From an uncultured Tateyamaria sp. (GTDB lineage: Bacteria; Pseudomonadota; Alphaproteobacteria; Rhodobacterales; Rhodobacteraceae), in NCBI RefSeq assembly GCF_947503705.1, contig NZ_CANNES010000001.1:62001-126000 (forward strand): 64,000 nucleotides of DNA, written 5' to 3'. Shown here piece by piece: positions 26,820 through 35,886 of this stretch. Position 1 is the stretch's first letter. The number at the start of each line of letters is the position of its first letter. The notes under the pieces are model-generated. The model was given only the letters and a program-made list of their open reading frames with translations. It made no database searches and was not told the DNA's origin. A program made the translations under genes and the position numbers.

Positions 26820-27806
26820 ATGACAGCACAAGCACAAGCCGCACCCGCGTTCGATGGTTGGGACAAAGACGTCTCTCCGTTTCACCAAGGAGAGGTTGCC
26901 CTGCACGAGCGCGTGGGTCGCGCGGAGCGTCAGGACATGGTGGGTCGCCGGATCATCCGCCCCTATATGATCGACCAACATCGCGCGTTTTTTGCCAGCT
27001 TGCCTTTCGTCATCGGCGGCAGTGTGGATGTGCAGGGCGCGCCTTGGGCCTCGGCCCTGTTCGGGCGGCCTGGGTTTCTGTCAACACCCAACGACGTGAG
27101 CTTTGCCATCAACACGCCTGTGCTGGATGGCGATCCCTTTGCCGAGAATGCAAAGCCGGGCGCGCCTGTGAGCTTTGTCGGAATCGAATTGCAAACGCGC
27201 CGCCGCAATCGCTTGAACGGGATCATCCGTGACGGCGATGGGGTTGTGGCGGACGTGGTGCAGTCCTTCGGCAATTGTCCACAGTACATCCATACAAGGG
27301 ACATGGCCTTCACCCGTGATCCACGTGTGGCCGTTGCCTCTGATCGGCATGAGTTCACTGAATTGGGTGATGCTGAGCGCGCGATTATCTCCAAGGCCGA
27401 CACCTTTTTTGTCGCCAGCCACAATCCGGTCGATGATCCGCGCAGCAATGGCGGGGTCGATGTAAACCACCGCGGCGGCAATGCCGGCTTCGTCAAGATT
27501 GACGGCAACACGCTGACCGTCCCCGATTTCTCAGGCAACTTTGCCTTTAACACGTTGGGCAATTTCATGGTGAACCCAAAGGCTGGGTTGCTGTTTATCG
27601 ACTTCGCCTCAGGCGACATCCTGCAACTGACTGGCACGGTCGAGATCATGTGGGACATCACCCCCGAGATCGCCGCGTTTGAAGGCGCGCAACGTGCCTG
27701 GCGTTTTCATCTAACCAAAGGCCACCGCCTGATCGGCGCCTCCCCGCTGGGGTTCGTCGATGGCGAGGCCTCTCCCCGCTCACTTCAGACCGGACACTGG
27801 CAATAG
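26820..27806 (+). CDS. Pyridoxamine-5'-phosphate-oxidase-like flavin-binding protein
   Basis: The 328-residue protein is of the PNPOx-like FMN-binding split-barrel type. Recognisable pieces are SPFHQGEVALHERVG, GIELQTRRRNRLNG, FGNCPQYIHTRD, VNHRGGNAGFVKI and NFAFNTLGNFMVNPKAGLLFIDF. The same pieces occur in the same order in the first part of the fusion protein at 37170-38807, so the two are paralogues. Proteins of this type bind flavin and may reduce or detoxify small electrophiles; the substrate is unknown. AAGGAGG lies nine bases before ATG 26820. It is the first gene of a run with a redoxin, a DsbA-like and an NmrA-like gene. Confidence 0.85.
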   Translation: MTAQAQAAPAFDGWDKDVSPFHQGEVALHERVGRAERQDMVGRRIIRPYMIDQHRAFFASLPFVIGGSVDVQGAPWASALFGRPGFLSTPNDVSFAINTPVLDGDPFAENAKPGAPVSFVGIELQTRRRNRLNGIIRDGDGVVADVVQSFGNCPQYIHTRDMAFTRDPRVAVASDRHEFTELGDAERAIISKADTFFVASHNPVDDPRSNGGVDVNHRGGNAGFVKIDGNTLTVPDFSGNFAFNTLGNFMVNPKAGLLFIDFASGDILQLTGTVEIMWDITPEIAAFEGAQRAWRFHLTKGHRLIGASPLGFVDGEASPRSLQTGHWQ

Positions 27807-27841
27807 GCCTCATTGACACAACCAAACAACGATAAATCGAC

Positions 27842-28396
27842 ATGACACAATCTTTCACAATCAAAGTCTTCTTCCGTGGCGACTGGTGCCCTTGGTGCAA
27901 CGCGCAACTGCGCGACTTCAACGACGCGCAGGATCGCGTCCAGGCACTGGGCGGCCAAGTTGTTGCCTACACGTCGCAAGCGGGCAACCAGTCGAAAGCC
28001 AACAACAATCTGAAGTTCGACGTGATCGTTGATGAGGACAACGCAGAGGCCAAGCGGCACGACATCTTCATAACGCCACAAGCCGATAACCCGGTGGCAG
28101 CAGCACTGCCTGAGCTTTACCCAAATGGCATGGTGCAGCCCGGCATCGTGATCGAGGACACCGCGGGACGGGTTCTGTACCGCTGGGCCATCGTGCCAAG
28201 CGAAATGAACATCGGCGGCGCGAAAGACCGCCCACTGGTTTCGGAAATCGTCGGCGCGCTGGAGCAGATCCTCGCAGGCGGCGAGGTGCCTGAGAATTTC
28301 GAGGTGATGGAGGTGGATCACCTCGAAGCCCATCACCCCGACATGCACCAAAAGGTGCTCGATTACTTCGCCACGATGGAAGCGCAGAAGGCCTAA
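27842..28396 (+). CDS. Thioredoxin-fold redoxin (AhpC/TSA-like)
   Basis: The 184-residue protein has the thioredoxin fold with active site FRGDWCPWCNAQLRDF, that is a CPWC motif in the position of a peroxiredoxin or thiol oxidoreductase. The residues after it (VVAYTSQ, FDVIVDEDNAEAKRHDIF) follow the AhpC/TSA pattern. It lacks a signal peptide and acts in the cytoplasm, reducing peroxides or disulfides. It lies 35 bases after the PNPOx-like gene and 38 before the DsbA-like gene, so the three are probably one transcript. Confidence 0.82.
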   Translation: MTQSFTIKVFFRGDWCPWCNAQLRDFNDAQDRVQALGGQVVAYTSQAGNQSKANNNLKFDVIVDEDNAEAKRHDIFITPQADNPVAAALPELYPNGMVQPGIVIEDTAGRVLYRWAIVPSEMNIGGAKDRPLVSEIVGALEQILAGGEVPENFEVMEVDHLEAHHPDMHQKVLDYFATMEAQKA

Positions 28397-28434
28397 AGCC
28401 TTATATTCCTTCCCTAAATTCAAGGAGACATCCA

Positions 28435-29082
28435 ATGTCAGACGAAAAAATCACCATCATTTACGACACCTATTGTGGCTGGTGCCACGGCGCTTCCGAG
28501 GTGTTCGACACCATCGAAGCCAGCGGTGCTGAGGTCGAAGTGCTGCATCGCCATCTCTTTGAGGGCGACTACCGCCCCAAGATGAGCGAAGGCAAAGGCG
28601 AACAGATTGTTGAGAACCTGATTCCACGAATTGAAGCGCTGACGGGCCAGGAGTTTACCCAAGCCTACAAAGACAACATCGCCATGTCGCCGACCGAAGT
28701 GCTGGCGTCCAAATACTCGGCGCAGGCAGCCGCCCTCGTTCATGATCAGGGCCCCGCGCGCGAATTTGCGATCCGCCGCAAGCTGGAAGACCTGCACTTT
28801 GGCCAAGGCGTCTCTTCAACAGACCGCGATGCGATTGTCGCGGCCCTGATCGAGGAAGGCATCACACCTGAGGACGCCGAAAAGCTGGGCACGCCAGAAC
28901 TGGAAGCCAAAGCAGAATCGCTGGCCGGTAGAGCCAAAGCTCTGATGGCGGCAGTCGGATCACGCGGTGTGCCGACCGTGCTGCGCAGCAATGGTGATCG
29001 TTACAGCGTCGTGGACCATCAGGCCTACTACGGCCGGGCCGACGCCCTTCCTGCCAATGTATCAAACCTCGCAACTGTCTAA
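28435..29082 (+). CDS. DsbA-family thiol oxidoreductase, cytoplasmic (FrnE-like)
   Basis: The 215-residue protein has a CGWC active site (DTYCGWCHGASEVF) followed by a helical insertion and the cis-proline loop RGVPTVLRS, the usual DsbA arrangement. There is no signal peptide, so it is a cytoplasmic DsbA/FrnE-type protein that may act on glutathione adducts or disulfides. GGAG precedes the ATG. It is in line with the redoxin upstream and the NmrA-like gene downstream. Confidence 0.85.
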   Translation: MSDEKITIIYDTYCGWCHGASEVFDTIEASGAEVEVLHRHLFEGDYRPKMSEGKGEQIVENLIPRIEALTGQEFTQAYKDNIAMSPTEVLASKYSAQAAALVHDQGPAREFAIRRKLEDLHFGQGVSSTDRDAIVAALIEEGITPEDAEKLGTPELEAKAESLAGRAKALMAAVGSRGVPTVLRSNGDRYSVVDHQAYYGRADALPANVSNLATV

Positions 29083-29103
29083 CCGGACGAAAGGATTAAG
29101 AAA

Positions 29104-29985
29104 ATGTCAAAGACCATCGCAATCTTCGGAGCAACCGGAGCCCAAGGGGCCCCCGTCGTCACCCAAGCCCTCGCCGAAGGCTACACCGTTCGCGCCGTCG
29201 CGCGAGACGCCGCCAAGATCAAGGAAATGCACCCCGACGCGATTGCCGTGAGCGCAGATCTCTCAGATGAGGCCGCGGTGGTTAAGGCCCTGTCCGGTGT
29301 GGATGCTGCCTTCCTGCACTTTCCAATGCCCTCGGGGCCAGATGACAGCGCAACCTGGGCCGGCGCCTTCTTCGGGGCCGCGCACAAAGAAAAGCTGCCG
29401 CTGTTGGTCTATGTCACGGGCGGACCATCCGGCGATCGCTTTCCATCCTCCACCATCGTTGATGGGATTACTGATGGAATGAATGCGGTTCTGGGGTCAG
29501 GTATCCCATCCATCGTCCTGCAATCAGCGGTCTATCTTGAGAACCTACAGCCCGAACTGTTCGCGCCATTCCTGCGCAGCGAAGGCAAACTGGATTATCC
29601 TCCCGTGCCCCAGGACCTAAAGATGCAGTGGACCTCTCATCTGGATCAGGCAAAACTGGCTGTCGCAGCCTTAGCGCGCCCGGAACTTGCTGGACAGGCC
29701 TTTGAGATTGGTTCGCCTGATGCGCTGACCGGGGCAGAGCTGGCAACACACCTATCGGGCTGGTTGGACCGCCCTGTCACCTTTGACCCTGCAACGCGGG
29801 AGGCGTTTGGCCAGCGTGTCGGGGATGCGCTGAACAATCCCGGCGTGGCCTTTGTGTTGTCGGACCTTTACGGCTCAATCGCGGCCCTTGAAGGCGACGC
29901 CATGGCGGTGGACACGGCGACTCTTGAGAAGACGTTTGGCGTGACACTGACCTCTGTCGCAGATCACATTAAGAGCTGGGGTTGA
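29104..29985 (+). CDS. NmrA-family NAD(P)-binding protein
   Basis: The 293-residue atypical short-chain-dehydrogenase-like protein has the dinucleotide motif IAIFGATGAQGAPVVTQAL, Arg/Lys residues after beta-2 that fit NADP, and a NmrA-like C-terminal substrate region (GQAFEIGSPDALTGAELATHLSGWL). It may reduce a quinone or act as a redox sensor. It is the last gene before the terminator at 30003-30035. Confidence 0.83.
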   Translation: MSKTIAIFGATGAQGAPVVTQALAEGYTVRAVARDAAKIKEMHPDAIAVSADLSDEAAVVKALSGVDAAFLHFPMPSGPDDSATWAGAFFGAAHKEKLPLLVYVTGGPSGDRFPSSTIVDGITDGMNAVLGSGIPSIVLQSAVYLENLQPELFAPFLRSEGKLDYPPVPQDLKMQWTSHLDQAKLAVAALARPELAGQAFEIGSPDALTGAELATHLSGWLDRPVTFDPATREAFGQRVGDALNNPGVAFVLSDLYGSIAALEGDAMAVDTATLEKTFGVTLTSVADHIKSWG

Positions 29986-30002
29986 AACTGCTTCCATCTT
30001 GG

Positions 30003-30035
30003 CCGACCGATCCGAATAGGGTCGGTCGGTTTTTG
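30003..30035 (+). terminator. Rho-independent terminator
   Basis: An eight-base-pair stem (CCGACCGA / TCGGTCGG) with an 11-base loop is followed by TTTTTGTTTG. It ends the rightward PNPOx-redoxin-DsbA-NmrA unit. Confidence 0.85.
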
Positions 30036-30187
30036 TTTGTTTGGTTCGCATAGGGTTATCAGAATTTTCGATATCCAATATCGTTTCCGCCATATTTCCC
30101 GATCTTTTGATGGCGCGTATCTTTCCCTTACCGATGCAACAAAGCGCCTCTGAGAAAACCAAAACACACAGCAAGGGACTGAACCAA

Positions 30188-31033
30188 ATGACACTTCATG
30201 CACTCAAAACAGCCACACTCGTCGTCGCCACTACCGTTGGCTTCTGGGCACAATCGGCACAGGCCGAAACGCTCACTCAAAAGGAAACGGCCATCGCGAT
30301 CATCCAGAACGGCTTGATCGACGGCGATGTGGATTTCATCAACACATATGTCGCCGAGGACTACATTCAGCATAATCCGCAAGCGCCTGATGGGCGGGCT
30401 GGATTGATCGGCTTTACGCGATACCTCGCCTCACAAGGCACCGAGAACACTGCTACGGTCGTGCGCGCGCTGGAGCAGGACGATCTTGTCGCATTGCATG
30501 TGATCTACGAGTTTGGCGACGACAAAATGGCCGCGTTTGATTTGTTCCGGTTCGAAGATGGCGTTGCCGTCGAGCACTGGGATGGTCTCCAGCCTTGGGT
30601 CGAAGAAACCGTCAGCGGGCGCTCCATGACCGATGGCCCGACCGAGATTACCGATCTGGACAAGACCGACGAAAACGAAGCCATCGTGACCGGCTTTGTG
30701 AACGACATCCTGGTGAATGGCCAGTTCGACAAGATCACCAATTACATCAGCGGCACATATCTGCAGCACAACCCGAATGTGGGCGATGGTCTGGACGGCC
30801 TCGGGGCTTTTGTTGGCTACTTGCAGGAAAACAACATCTCATTCCGCTACACCAAAGTGCACAACGTGGTGGCTGAAGGGAACTTCGTGATGGTCCAGAA
30901 CGAGGGCGAGTTCGGCGGCAAACCTACGGCGTTCTATGACCTCTTCCGCGTCGAAAACGGCATGATCGTTGAGCACTGGGATACGGTGCAGGAAATCCCC
31001 GAGCAAATGGCGCATGACAACGGGATGTTCTGA
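30188..31033 (+). CDS. Exported tandem SnoaL/NTF2-like protein
   Basis: The 281-residue protein has a signal peptide ending QSAQA and two SnoaL-like cone-fold domains in tandem. The halves are clearly related: DYIQHNPQAPDGRAGLIGF against TYLQHNPNVGDGLDGLGAF, and FDLFRFEDGVAVEHWDGLQ against YDLFRVENGMIVEHWDTVQ. The conserved His-Asn-Pro and Glu-His-Trp-Asp motifs belong to SnoaL-like hydrolase/cyclase relatives. It is periplasmic; the ligand is unknown. The internal duplication is visible by eye. GGGA lies upstream of the chosen ATG. A strong terminator follows. Confidence 0.82.
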   Translation: MTLHALKTATLVVATTVGFWAQSAQAETLTQKETAIAIIQNGLIDGDVDFINTYVAEDYIQHNPQAPDGRAGLIGFTRYLASQGTENTATVVRALEQDDLVALHVIYEFGDDKMAAFDLFRFEDGVAVEHWDGLQPWVEETVSGRSMTDGPTEITDLDKTDENEAIVTGFVNDILVNGQFDKITNYISGTYLQHNPNVGDGLDGLGAFVGYLQENNISFRYTKVHNVVAEGNFVMVQNEGEFGGKPTAFYDLFRVENGMIVEHWDTVQEIPEQMAHDNGMF

Positions 31034-31067
31034 AGCACATCAAGACCATACCAAATTATAACAAAGT

Positions 31068-31099
31068 GGGGCGGCACGGATATGTGCCGCCCCTTTCTT
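31068..31099. terminator. Strong intrinsic terminator, possibly bidirectional
   Basis: A perfect ten-base-pair stem (GGGGCGGCAC / GTGCCGCCCC) with a six-base loop is followed by TTTCTT on the plus strand. It lies between the converging SnoaL-like and Dps genes. Confidence 0.88.
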
Positions 31100-31104
31100 G
31101 TGCG

Positions 31105-31575
31105 TCAGTTCTCGTCAAGATGGGCTTCAAGGAACCAGAGCGATTGATCCAGAAACCGCGACGTGCCGGTCAACAGGTCGGCTGTGTCTGCGTCACCTGC
31201 TGTGTCAGTTGCCTCAATCGCGTCTCGAACAGTGTTGCCCAATGCTGCAAACCGATCGGCAAGCGCGATTAGGTGCGCCGTCCCGCTTGTTGCATCCAGC
31301 GGGTACGGGTTTGACCCGGCAGCTGTCTCTGCCCGGCCATCGGGTGTGCCGCCAAGCGTGGCGAGGCGTTCGGCAATCTCATCAATTTCGGCATCCAGCG
31401 GCGCGACGAAACTGTCGAACAGTTCATGCAACTGTTGAAAGTGCGGCCCACGCACCGTCCAATGCGCCTGCTTAATCGCCAGCCGCAGATTGAGCGCCTC
31501 GGCCAGATTGTTTTGCAGCAGCTCTGCGCTGACGGCACGGGTGTTTTCGGATAGTCCCAGTCGTGTCTGTCTCAT
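31105..31575 (-). CDS. dps: Dps-family ferritin-like protein
   Basis: The 156-residue protein has the Dps ferroxidase signature KQAHWTVRGPHFQQLHELFD followed by LDAEIDEIAERLATLG, giving the His/Asp/Glu residues shared between subunits. Dps dodecamers oxidise and store iron with peroxide and protect DNA during stress. AAAGGA precedes the ATG. It is the downstream partner of the dihydrolipoamide-dehydrogenase-like gene 16 bases away, which fits an oxidative-stress unit. Confidence 0.92.
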   Translation of the reverse strand: MRQTRLGLSENTRAVSAELLQNNLAEALNLRLAIKQAHWTVRGPHFQQLHELFDSFVAPLDAEIDEIAERLATLGGTPDGRAETAAGSNPYPLDATSGTAHLIALADRFAALGNTVRDAIEATDTAGDADTADLLTGTSRFLDQSLWFLEAHLDEN

Positions 31576-31591
31576 ACTATTTCCTTTCGAG

Positions 31592-33028
31592 TTAAGCGCC
31601 CGGGCCGCAATCAATGCAGCGCGGCGGGGGCATTGCGCCCATTTGCATGTTCGCATTGAGGATCCGCAGCGCGGTGCGCAAACCTTCCTCGATCACCGGG
31701 TGATAGAAGGGGCGTTCCAGCATCTCGCTGACGGTGAGGCGCGATTGCAGCGACCAAGCCAGCAAATGCGCCAAATGTTCTGCGCGTGGCCCGATCATTT
31801 CGGCGCCAAGAAAACGGCCCGTGATCCGGTCACCATAAACACGAAGCAGTCCTTTGTTCACGCCCATCACGCGCGCGCGGCCCTGATCGGACCAATCGAC
31901 TGCGCCGGTGACAAAATCTGCGTCCCGTTCGGTTAACGCCCGGTGGGTTTCGCCCACCATCATGATTTGCGGATCACTGAACACCACAGAGATTGGCGCG
32001 CTTTTGACAAAGCGGCGGATCTCGGGGAAATGCGTGGCGTTGTGGCCTGCTGTCATGCCTTCATCTGCAGCCTCATGCAAAAGCGGAATGATGTTGTTAA
32101 CATCACCGGCGATAAAGATCGGCGCTGTGCCACATTGCCCGGTCTGGACGTCAAAGATGGGCACCCCGCGCGGATCCAAGTCTAGGGTCGTGTTATCAAG
32201 GCCGAGCTTGTCCACGTTCGGACGCCTGCCTGTGGCGATCAGCGCATAGTCGTATTCGAGCGTTTGCGTGCCTGCCTCTGTCACGAGGTCCACGGCCACG
32301 CCGTTATCGGTCCTGCGGTGGTTTTGAACATCTGTGTGCGGGTGGAAGTCGAACTCTTCTGTGAAGAGGCGATTTGCCTCGGCCAGCACCTCTGGATCAG
32401 ACAGGGGGCCAACCAGATTGTCGCGGCCAAACAGGCTGACCCGGACACCAAGGCGGTGGAGCGCTTGGCCCAGCTCCAGCCCGATGACGCCCGCGCCAAA
32501 AACGGCGACTGAACCCGGAAGGGTGTCCCAGGAAAACACATCGTCATTGATGATCAGACGGTCGCCGAAATTCTCAAAGAACGGCAAAATGTTCGACCGG
32601 GACCCGGTGGCGATGATAATTGCCTCGGCCTCGACCCTGCGCCCATCGCTCAACGATAGGACCGTGTCGGTCTCAAACGTGGCACGGGCACGGATACGAT
32701 GTTGTTCTGGCCAGCCCTCGACCGTTTCTTCGACAAATCCCACGAAACGGTCCCGTTCGCTCTGAACCCTTTGCATGACGGCGGCACCGTCGATCTTGGG
32801 CGCGTCATAGGTCACGCCCATTGGCGATGTGTGCGACCCGGCATGCGCAGCCTCTGCCGCCGCAATAAGCAATTTGGAGGGCATACAACCGACCCGCGCG
32901 CAGGTGGTGCCGTAGGGGCCATCTTCGATCAGAAGGACGTCATCTGTAGTCTTTGTCACTTCGCGGTAAGCCCGCATGCCAGCGCTGCCTGCGCCAATGA
33001 TGGCGACTTTGGTTTTTAGAGTTGTCAT
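31592..33028 (-). CDS. Dihydrolipoamide-dehydrogenase-like flavoprotein disulfide reductase
   Basis: The 478-residue protein has the FAD motif VAIIGAGSAGMRAYRE, the redox disulfide Cys43/Cys48 in TTCARVGCMPSK, an NAD-binding motif VAVFGAGVIGLELGQAL and the second FAD contact IFIAGDVNN. The C-terminal dimer domain has RPFYHPVIEEGL, with His and Glu in the positions of the active-site base pair of the family. The gene lacks 2-oxoacid dehydrogenase neighbours, so the true substrate may be a different disulfide or metal. The last residues, RCIDCGPGA, add a CxxC pair not found in ordinary lipoamide dehydrogenases. Confidence 0.88.
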   Translation of the reverse strand: MTTLKTKVAIIGAGSAGMRAYREVTKTTDDVLLIEDGPYGTTCARVGCMPSKLLIAAAEAAHAGSHTSPMGVTYDAPKIDGAAVMQRVQSERDRFVGFVEETVEGWPEQHRIRARATFETDTVLSLSDGRRVEAEAIIIATGSRSNILPFFENFGDRLIINDDVFSWDTLPGSVAVFGAGVIGLELGQALHRLGVRVSLFGRDNLVGPLSDPEVLAEANRLFTEEFDFHPHTDVQNHRRTDNGVAVDLVTEAGTQTLEYDYALIATGRRPNVDKLGLDNTTLDLDPRGVPIFDVQTGQCGTAPIFIAGDVNNIIPLLHEAADEGMTAGHNATHFPEIRRFVKSAPISVVFSDPQIMMVGETHRALTERDADFVTGAVDWSDQGRARVMGVNKGLLRVYGDRITGRFLGAEMIGPRAEHLAHLLAWSLQSRLTVSEMLERPFYHPVIEEGLRTALRILNANMQMGAMPPPRCIDCGPGA

Positions 33029-33101
33029 GTCGTCCTCTCAGATACGGTGTTGCGGTAATTCGTTTGTTTTGCAGATGCTTGGTGCAGCCTAACGGTCGCC
33101 C

Positions 33102-33881
33102 TCAGCTTTTCAGCTGCCCGTCCTGGCCTGGTGTCAGACGACCGCCTTTGACCACCTCGACATAGACGCCCATATCCGTATGCCCGTACTCTTTGCGCAG
33201 CAGGTAAGGCACCTTGAGGTCCCGCTCGGCGGTGAGCGGATTGACCTCGGTCGCGGCGCAGCGCTTGGTGCGCGACAGGATGCGCAGCGCGACGTCGCCA
33301 AAAGCGAGCGTCTGCCCGACAGCATCCAGTTCGGCAAAGGGCGGCAGCCCGTCAATTTCGATATTTGCACGGAACCGCGCACGGTGCACTTCTGCCCCGA
33401 CCCGGTTACCAAGGTCCTGCAGCGAGGCGAGGTTGATCACAGAAATCGCGCTCATCATTTGTGGTGATACAACCGAGACATCTGTAAACCTGTGCGGTGC
33501 AGCGGAGACGAAAATGGGGGGCTCTGGGTCGCTCAGGCCCAAGGTCTTGTGCAGGAAAACGCCCGCCTGTGCTCGCACCTCGGCGCTGTCCATCTCGAAG
33601 CTGTGGGTGCTGTCGCCCGTCGCGATCTGAAGGGTCCAGGTCGTGTCGTCAAATGTGGTGTTCAGACCTGCCAGCGCGGCTTCCTTTACCAGAACGACGA
33701 AGCGTTCTTTGGGCAGCGGTTCTGGATTTGTCGGATCAAAACCGGAGTTGTAACGCGCAAAACCGAACAGACGATCCCCGGGAACACCTTCACCTTCCGT
33801 GAGCGTCAGGGTATCGAGGGTTTCCGCGCTCAGCCCTTTGACGGGAAAACGGTTCAAGCCTGAGATCGTGAAATTGGGCAT
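33102..33881 (-). CDS. MOSC-domain protein (MOSC-N plus MOSC)
   Basis: The 259-residue protein has a MOSC-N beta-barrel (ISGLNRFPVKGLSAETLDTL) and a MOSC domain with the conserved cysteine in RCAATEVNP. Members bind molybdenum cofactor and reduce N-hydroxylated compounds (YcbX/mARC type) or handle sulfur. GGAGGT precedes the ATG. In YcbX-type systems electrons come from a flavin/iron-sulfur reductase; a flavin reductase fusion is encoded at 37170-38807 in the same block, which is suggestive only. Confidence 0.85.
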   Translation of the reverse strand: MPNFTISGLNRFPVKGLSAETLDTLTLTEGEGVPGDRLFGFARYNSGFDPTNPEPLPKERFVVLVKEAALAGLNTTFDDTTWTLQIATGDSTHSFEMDSAEVRAQAGVFLHKTLGLSDPEPPIFVSAAPHRFTDVSVVSPQMMSAISVINLASLQDLGNRVGAEVHRARFRANIEIDGLPPFAELDAVGQTLAFGDVALRILSRTKRCAATEVNPLTAERDLKVPYLLRKEYGHTDMGVYVEVVKGGRLTPGQDGQLKS

Positions 33882-33943
33882 GGTAGAGACCTCCGTTTGC
33901 TGTTGAGCAAAGGGCGGCAGCTGCATGCTGCCGCCTCAATCGC

Positions 33944-34423
33944 TCACAGGTCTACAACCGCAGTGTTCTGGATAGTTTTCCAGTTCTCCTCAGCCGCAGT
34001 AATCGTGCCTACAGGATCCTCTTTGTATTTGTTGTAGATCGTCTGATTAACGAACACATAGAGCTTGCCATCACGCACATCAGCAAATCGCGGGTTGCCG
34101 TCGAGCTTTTTGTTCACGGCAACGCCAAGGGTGCAGAAGCCACCAAATTGCGGCAGAAACGCTGTCGGGTCAGCCTCAAAGCTGTCTTTGGCTGCGGCTG
34201 TGGCGAAATAGTATTCAACACCGTCATGTGTGGCAGCATGTGCAGCCGCACCGTCGAGCAGGCGTTCGCCTGTGGTCATCGCGACAACATCAACACCGTG
34301 GAAACCAAGGGGCATACCGTTCAGGGTCAGGCCGTTGGAGACGTTATATTCATCTGCGGCAAATGCGGCACTTGCCAGGGCGATAGAGGCTGCAACGGCG
34401 GAGGCGAAGATTGAGGATTTCAT
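33944..34423 (-). CDS. Exported YHS-domain protein
   Basis: The 159-residue protein has a signal peptide (MKSSIFASAVAASIALASAAFA) and a YHS-type region around HDGVEYYFATAAAKDSFEADPTAFLPQFGGFCTLGVA, where the usual Tyr-His-Ser is replaced but the F-x-x-x-x-x-K-x-x-F pattern remains. Such periplasmic proteins may bind a metal. It is in line with the alpha/beta hydrolase upstream and the MOSC gene downstream. Confidence 0.8.
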   Translation of the reverse strand: MKSSIFASAVAASIALASAAFAADEYNVSNGLTLNGMPLGFHGVDVVAMTTGERLLDGAAAHAATHDGVEYYFATAAAKDSFEADPTAFLPQFGGFCTLGVAVNKKLDGNPRFADVRDGKLYVFVNQTIYNKYKEDPVGTITAAEENWKTIQNTAVVDL

Positions 34424-34485
34424 GACTTTTTCCTTTTAGAAGTTTGGGGGAGGGAACAGCGGGGCTTGATGCCCCGCCAATCAGG

Positions 34486-35424
34486 TCAGAACCGGGCCGA
34501 CATGAAGCTGCGAATGCGGGCGACGATCAAATCACCGTCTTCCTCGATGGCAAAGTGGCCTGTATCGAGAATGTTGTAATCGACATCTTTCAGATCACGC
34601 AGGTAGCCTTCGGCACCGGGGACCGGGAAATAGGCGTCATTCTTAGCCCAGACCACTAGCGCAGGTGGCTGATGCTCGCGCATATAGGCCTGCCATTCGG
34701 GGTATTTTGCGACATTGTTGCGATAATCGTAGATCAGGCTGAACTGCGCCTCGTACATGCCCGGACGGCTCATGGACTGATGATCCAGCAGCCAGTTGTC
34801 CGGGTTGATCCCGTCGGGGTTGCGGGTGCCGTGGGTGTATTGCCAACGCAGACCGGCAACACTGAACACGTTGTCAATCAGGGTCTTTTCATATTCAGCG
34901 TCTCGCCCGCCTTCCCACAGTTTGACCACAGGGGCCCATGTTTCAGGGTCCACCCCTTCAGCATAGGCATTGCCGTTCTGGATGATCAGGCCGTCGATTT
35001 TGTCGGGGTATGTGGTGGCGATCCGAAAGCCGACAGGCGCGCCATAGTCCTGAATGTACATCGAAAACTGATCGACGCCCTTTTGTTCCAGAAAGGTGTT
35101 CACTGTCACCGCAAGGTTGTCGAATGTGTATTCGTAGTCGTCAGGGGAGGGAAACCCGCTGGAGCCGAAGGCGGGATAGTCCGGGGCGATCAGGTAATAG
35201 TCGCCTGACAGTTCATCCAGCAGATGGCGATATTGGTGAGACGAGCTTGGGAACCCGTGCAACAAGACGATGGCTGGGTTTTCTGGATTGCCTGCTTCAC
35301 GGTAGAAGATCTCGACGCCATCGACGGTCTCGTATCCATAAGAGACGTCACCGGCATGTACCATGTTTGCGATGAGAGTCGTGGTGAGCGCCGCAAAGGC
35401 GAAAATACCGAGTTCTTTGGTCAT
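34486..35424 (-). CDS. Exported alpha/beta hydrolase, haloalkane-dehalogenase/epoxide-hydrolase type
   Basis: The 312-residue protein has a signal-like N-terminus (LGIFAFAALTTTLIANMVHA) and the alpha/beta-hydrolase elements HGFPSSS (oxyanion hole), Asp126 nucleophile in YIQDYGAPVG, Asp in WAKNDAYFP and the catalytic His in LDTGHFAIEE. An Asp rather than Ser nucleophile places it with haloalkane dehalogenases and epoxide hydrolases, so it probably opens epoxides or removes halides from small molecules in the periplasm. It heads the minus-strand run ending at dps. Confidence 0.88.
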   Translation of the reverse strand: MTKELGIFAFAALTTTLIANMVHAGDVSYGYETVDGVEIFYREAGNPENPAIVLLHGFPSSSHQYRHLLDELSGDYYLIAPDYPAFGSSGFPSPDDYEYTFDNLAVTVNTFLEQKGVDQFSMYIQDYGAPVGFRIATTYPDKIDGLIIQNGNAYAEGVDPETWAPVVKLWEGGRDAEYEKTLIDNVFSVAGLRWQYTHGTRNPDGINPDNWLLDHQSMSRPGMYEAQFSLIYDYRNNVAKYPEWQAYMREHQPPALVVWAKNDAYFPVPGAEGYLRDLKDVDYNILDTGHFAIEEDGDLIVARIRSFMSARF

Positions 35425-35886
35425 GTCATGCTCCTTGAAAATTTCGACACGGTCGAGATGCGTGCCCTTTCAAGAAGAGAATATCTATTTCGAAAAAATA
35501 CTTAATACGTCCAAAATGAAAGACACTACTTCAAAATTTGGAATAAAGGTCTTATCAAAAAGGGATCAGACTGAACGCACATCGCCTGACCCCGCTTTGA
35601 TGCGGGGCCAGGCGACGGATACGTTAGGATATCTCCTTAAACGCAGAGTATTTTTTGTACATTCAAATCTCCCAAAGATCGTCTCCGCAGGCTTCATTCA
35701 CCCAATGGCGATCTTCAAAAACATGCGACCTCTCTTCGAGGGGTTTATGCATGTCCTTTGACGCGACCTCCTTCGGCGGCTTTGCCGGGCTCTGAACAGG
35801 TTTGGCGCTGTTTGACTGTTGCATTTAGGGATTTTCCTTTCGGGGTACGGCCTGGCCATCACATCGGGCGGACCGCCCGGTCTTCC
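35425..35886. other. 462-bp spacer with a long hairpin at 35583-35614
   Basis: No gene is seen. The right part of the spacer before the alpha/beta hydrolase is AT-rich and should hold its promoter. A 13-pair hairpin with one mismatch (CGCCTGACCCCGC, loop TTTGAT, then the matching arm) lies at 35583-35614 but has no T-run on either strand, so it is not a standard terminator. It may be a repetitive palindrome. Confidence 0.45.
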
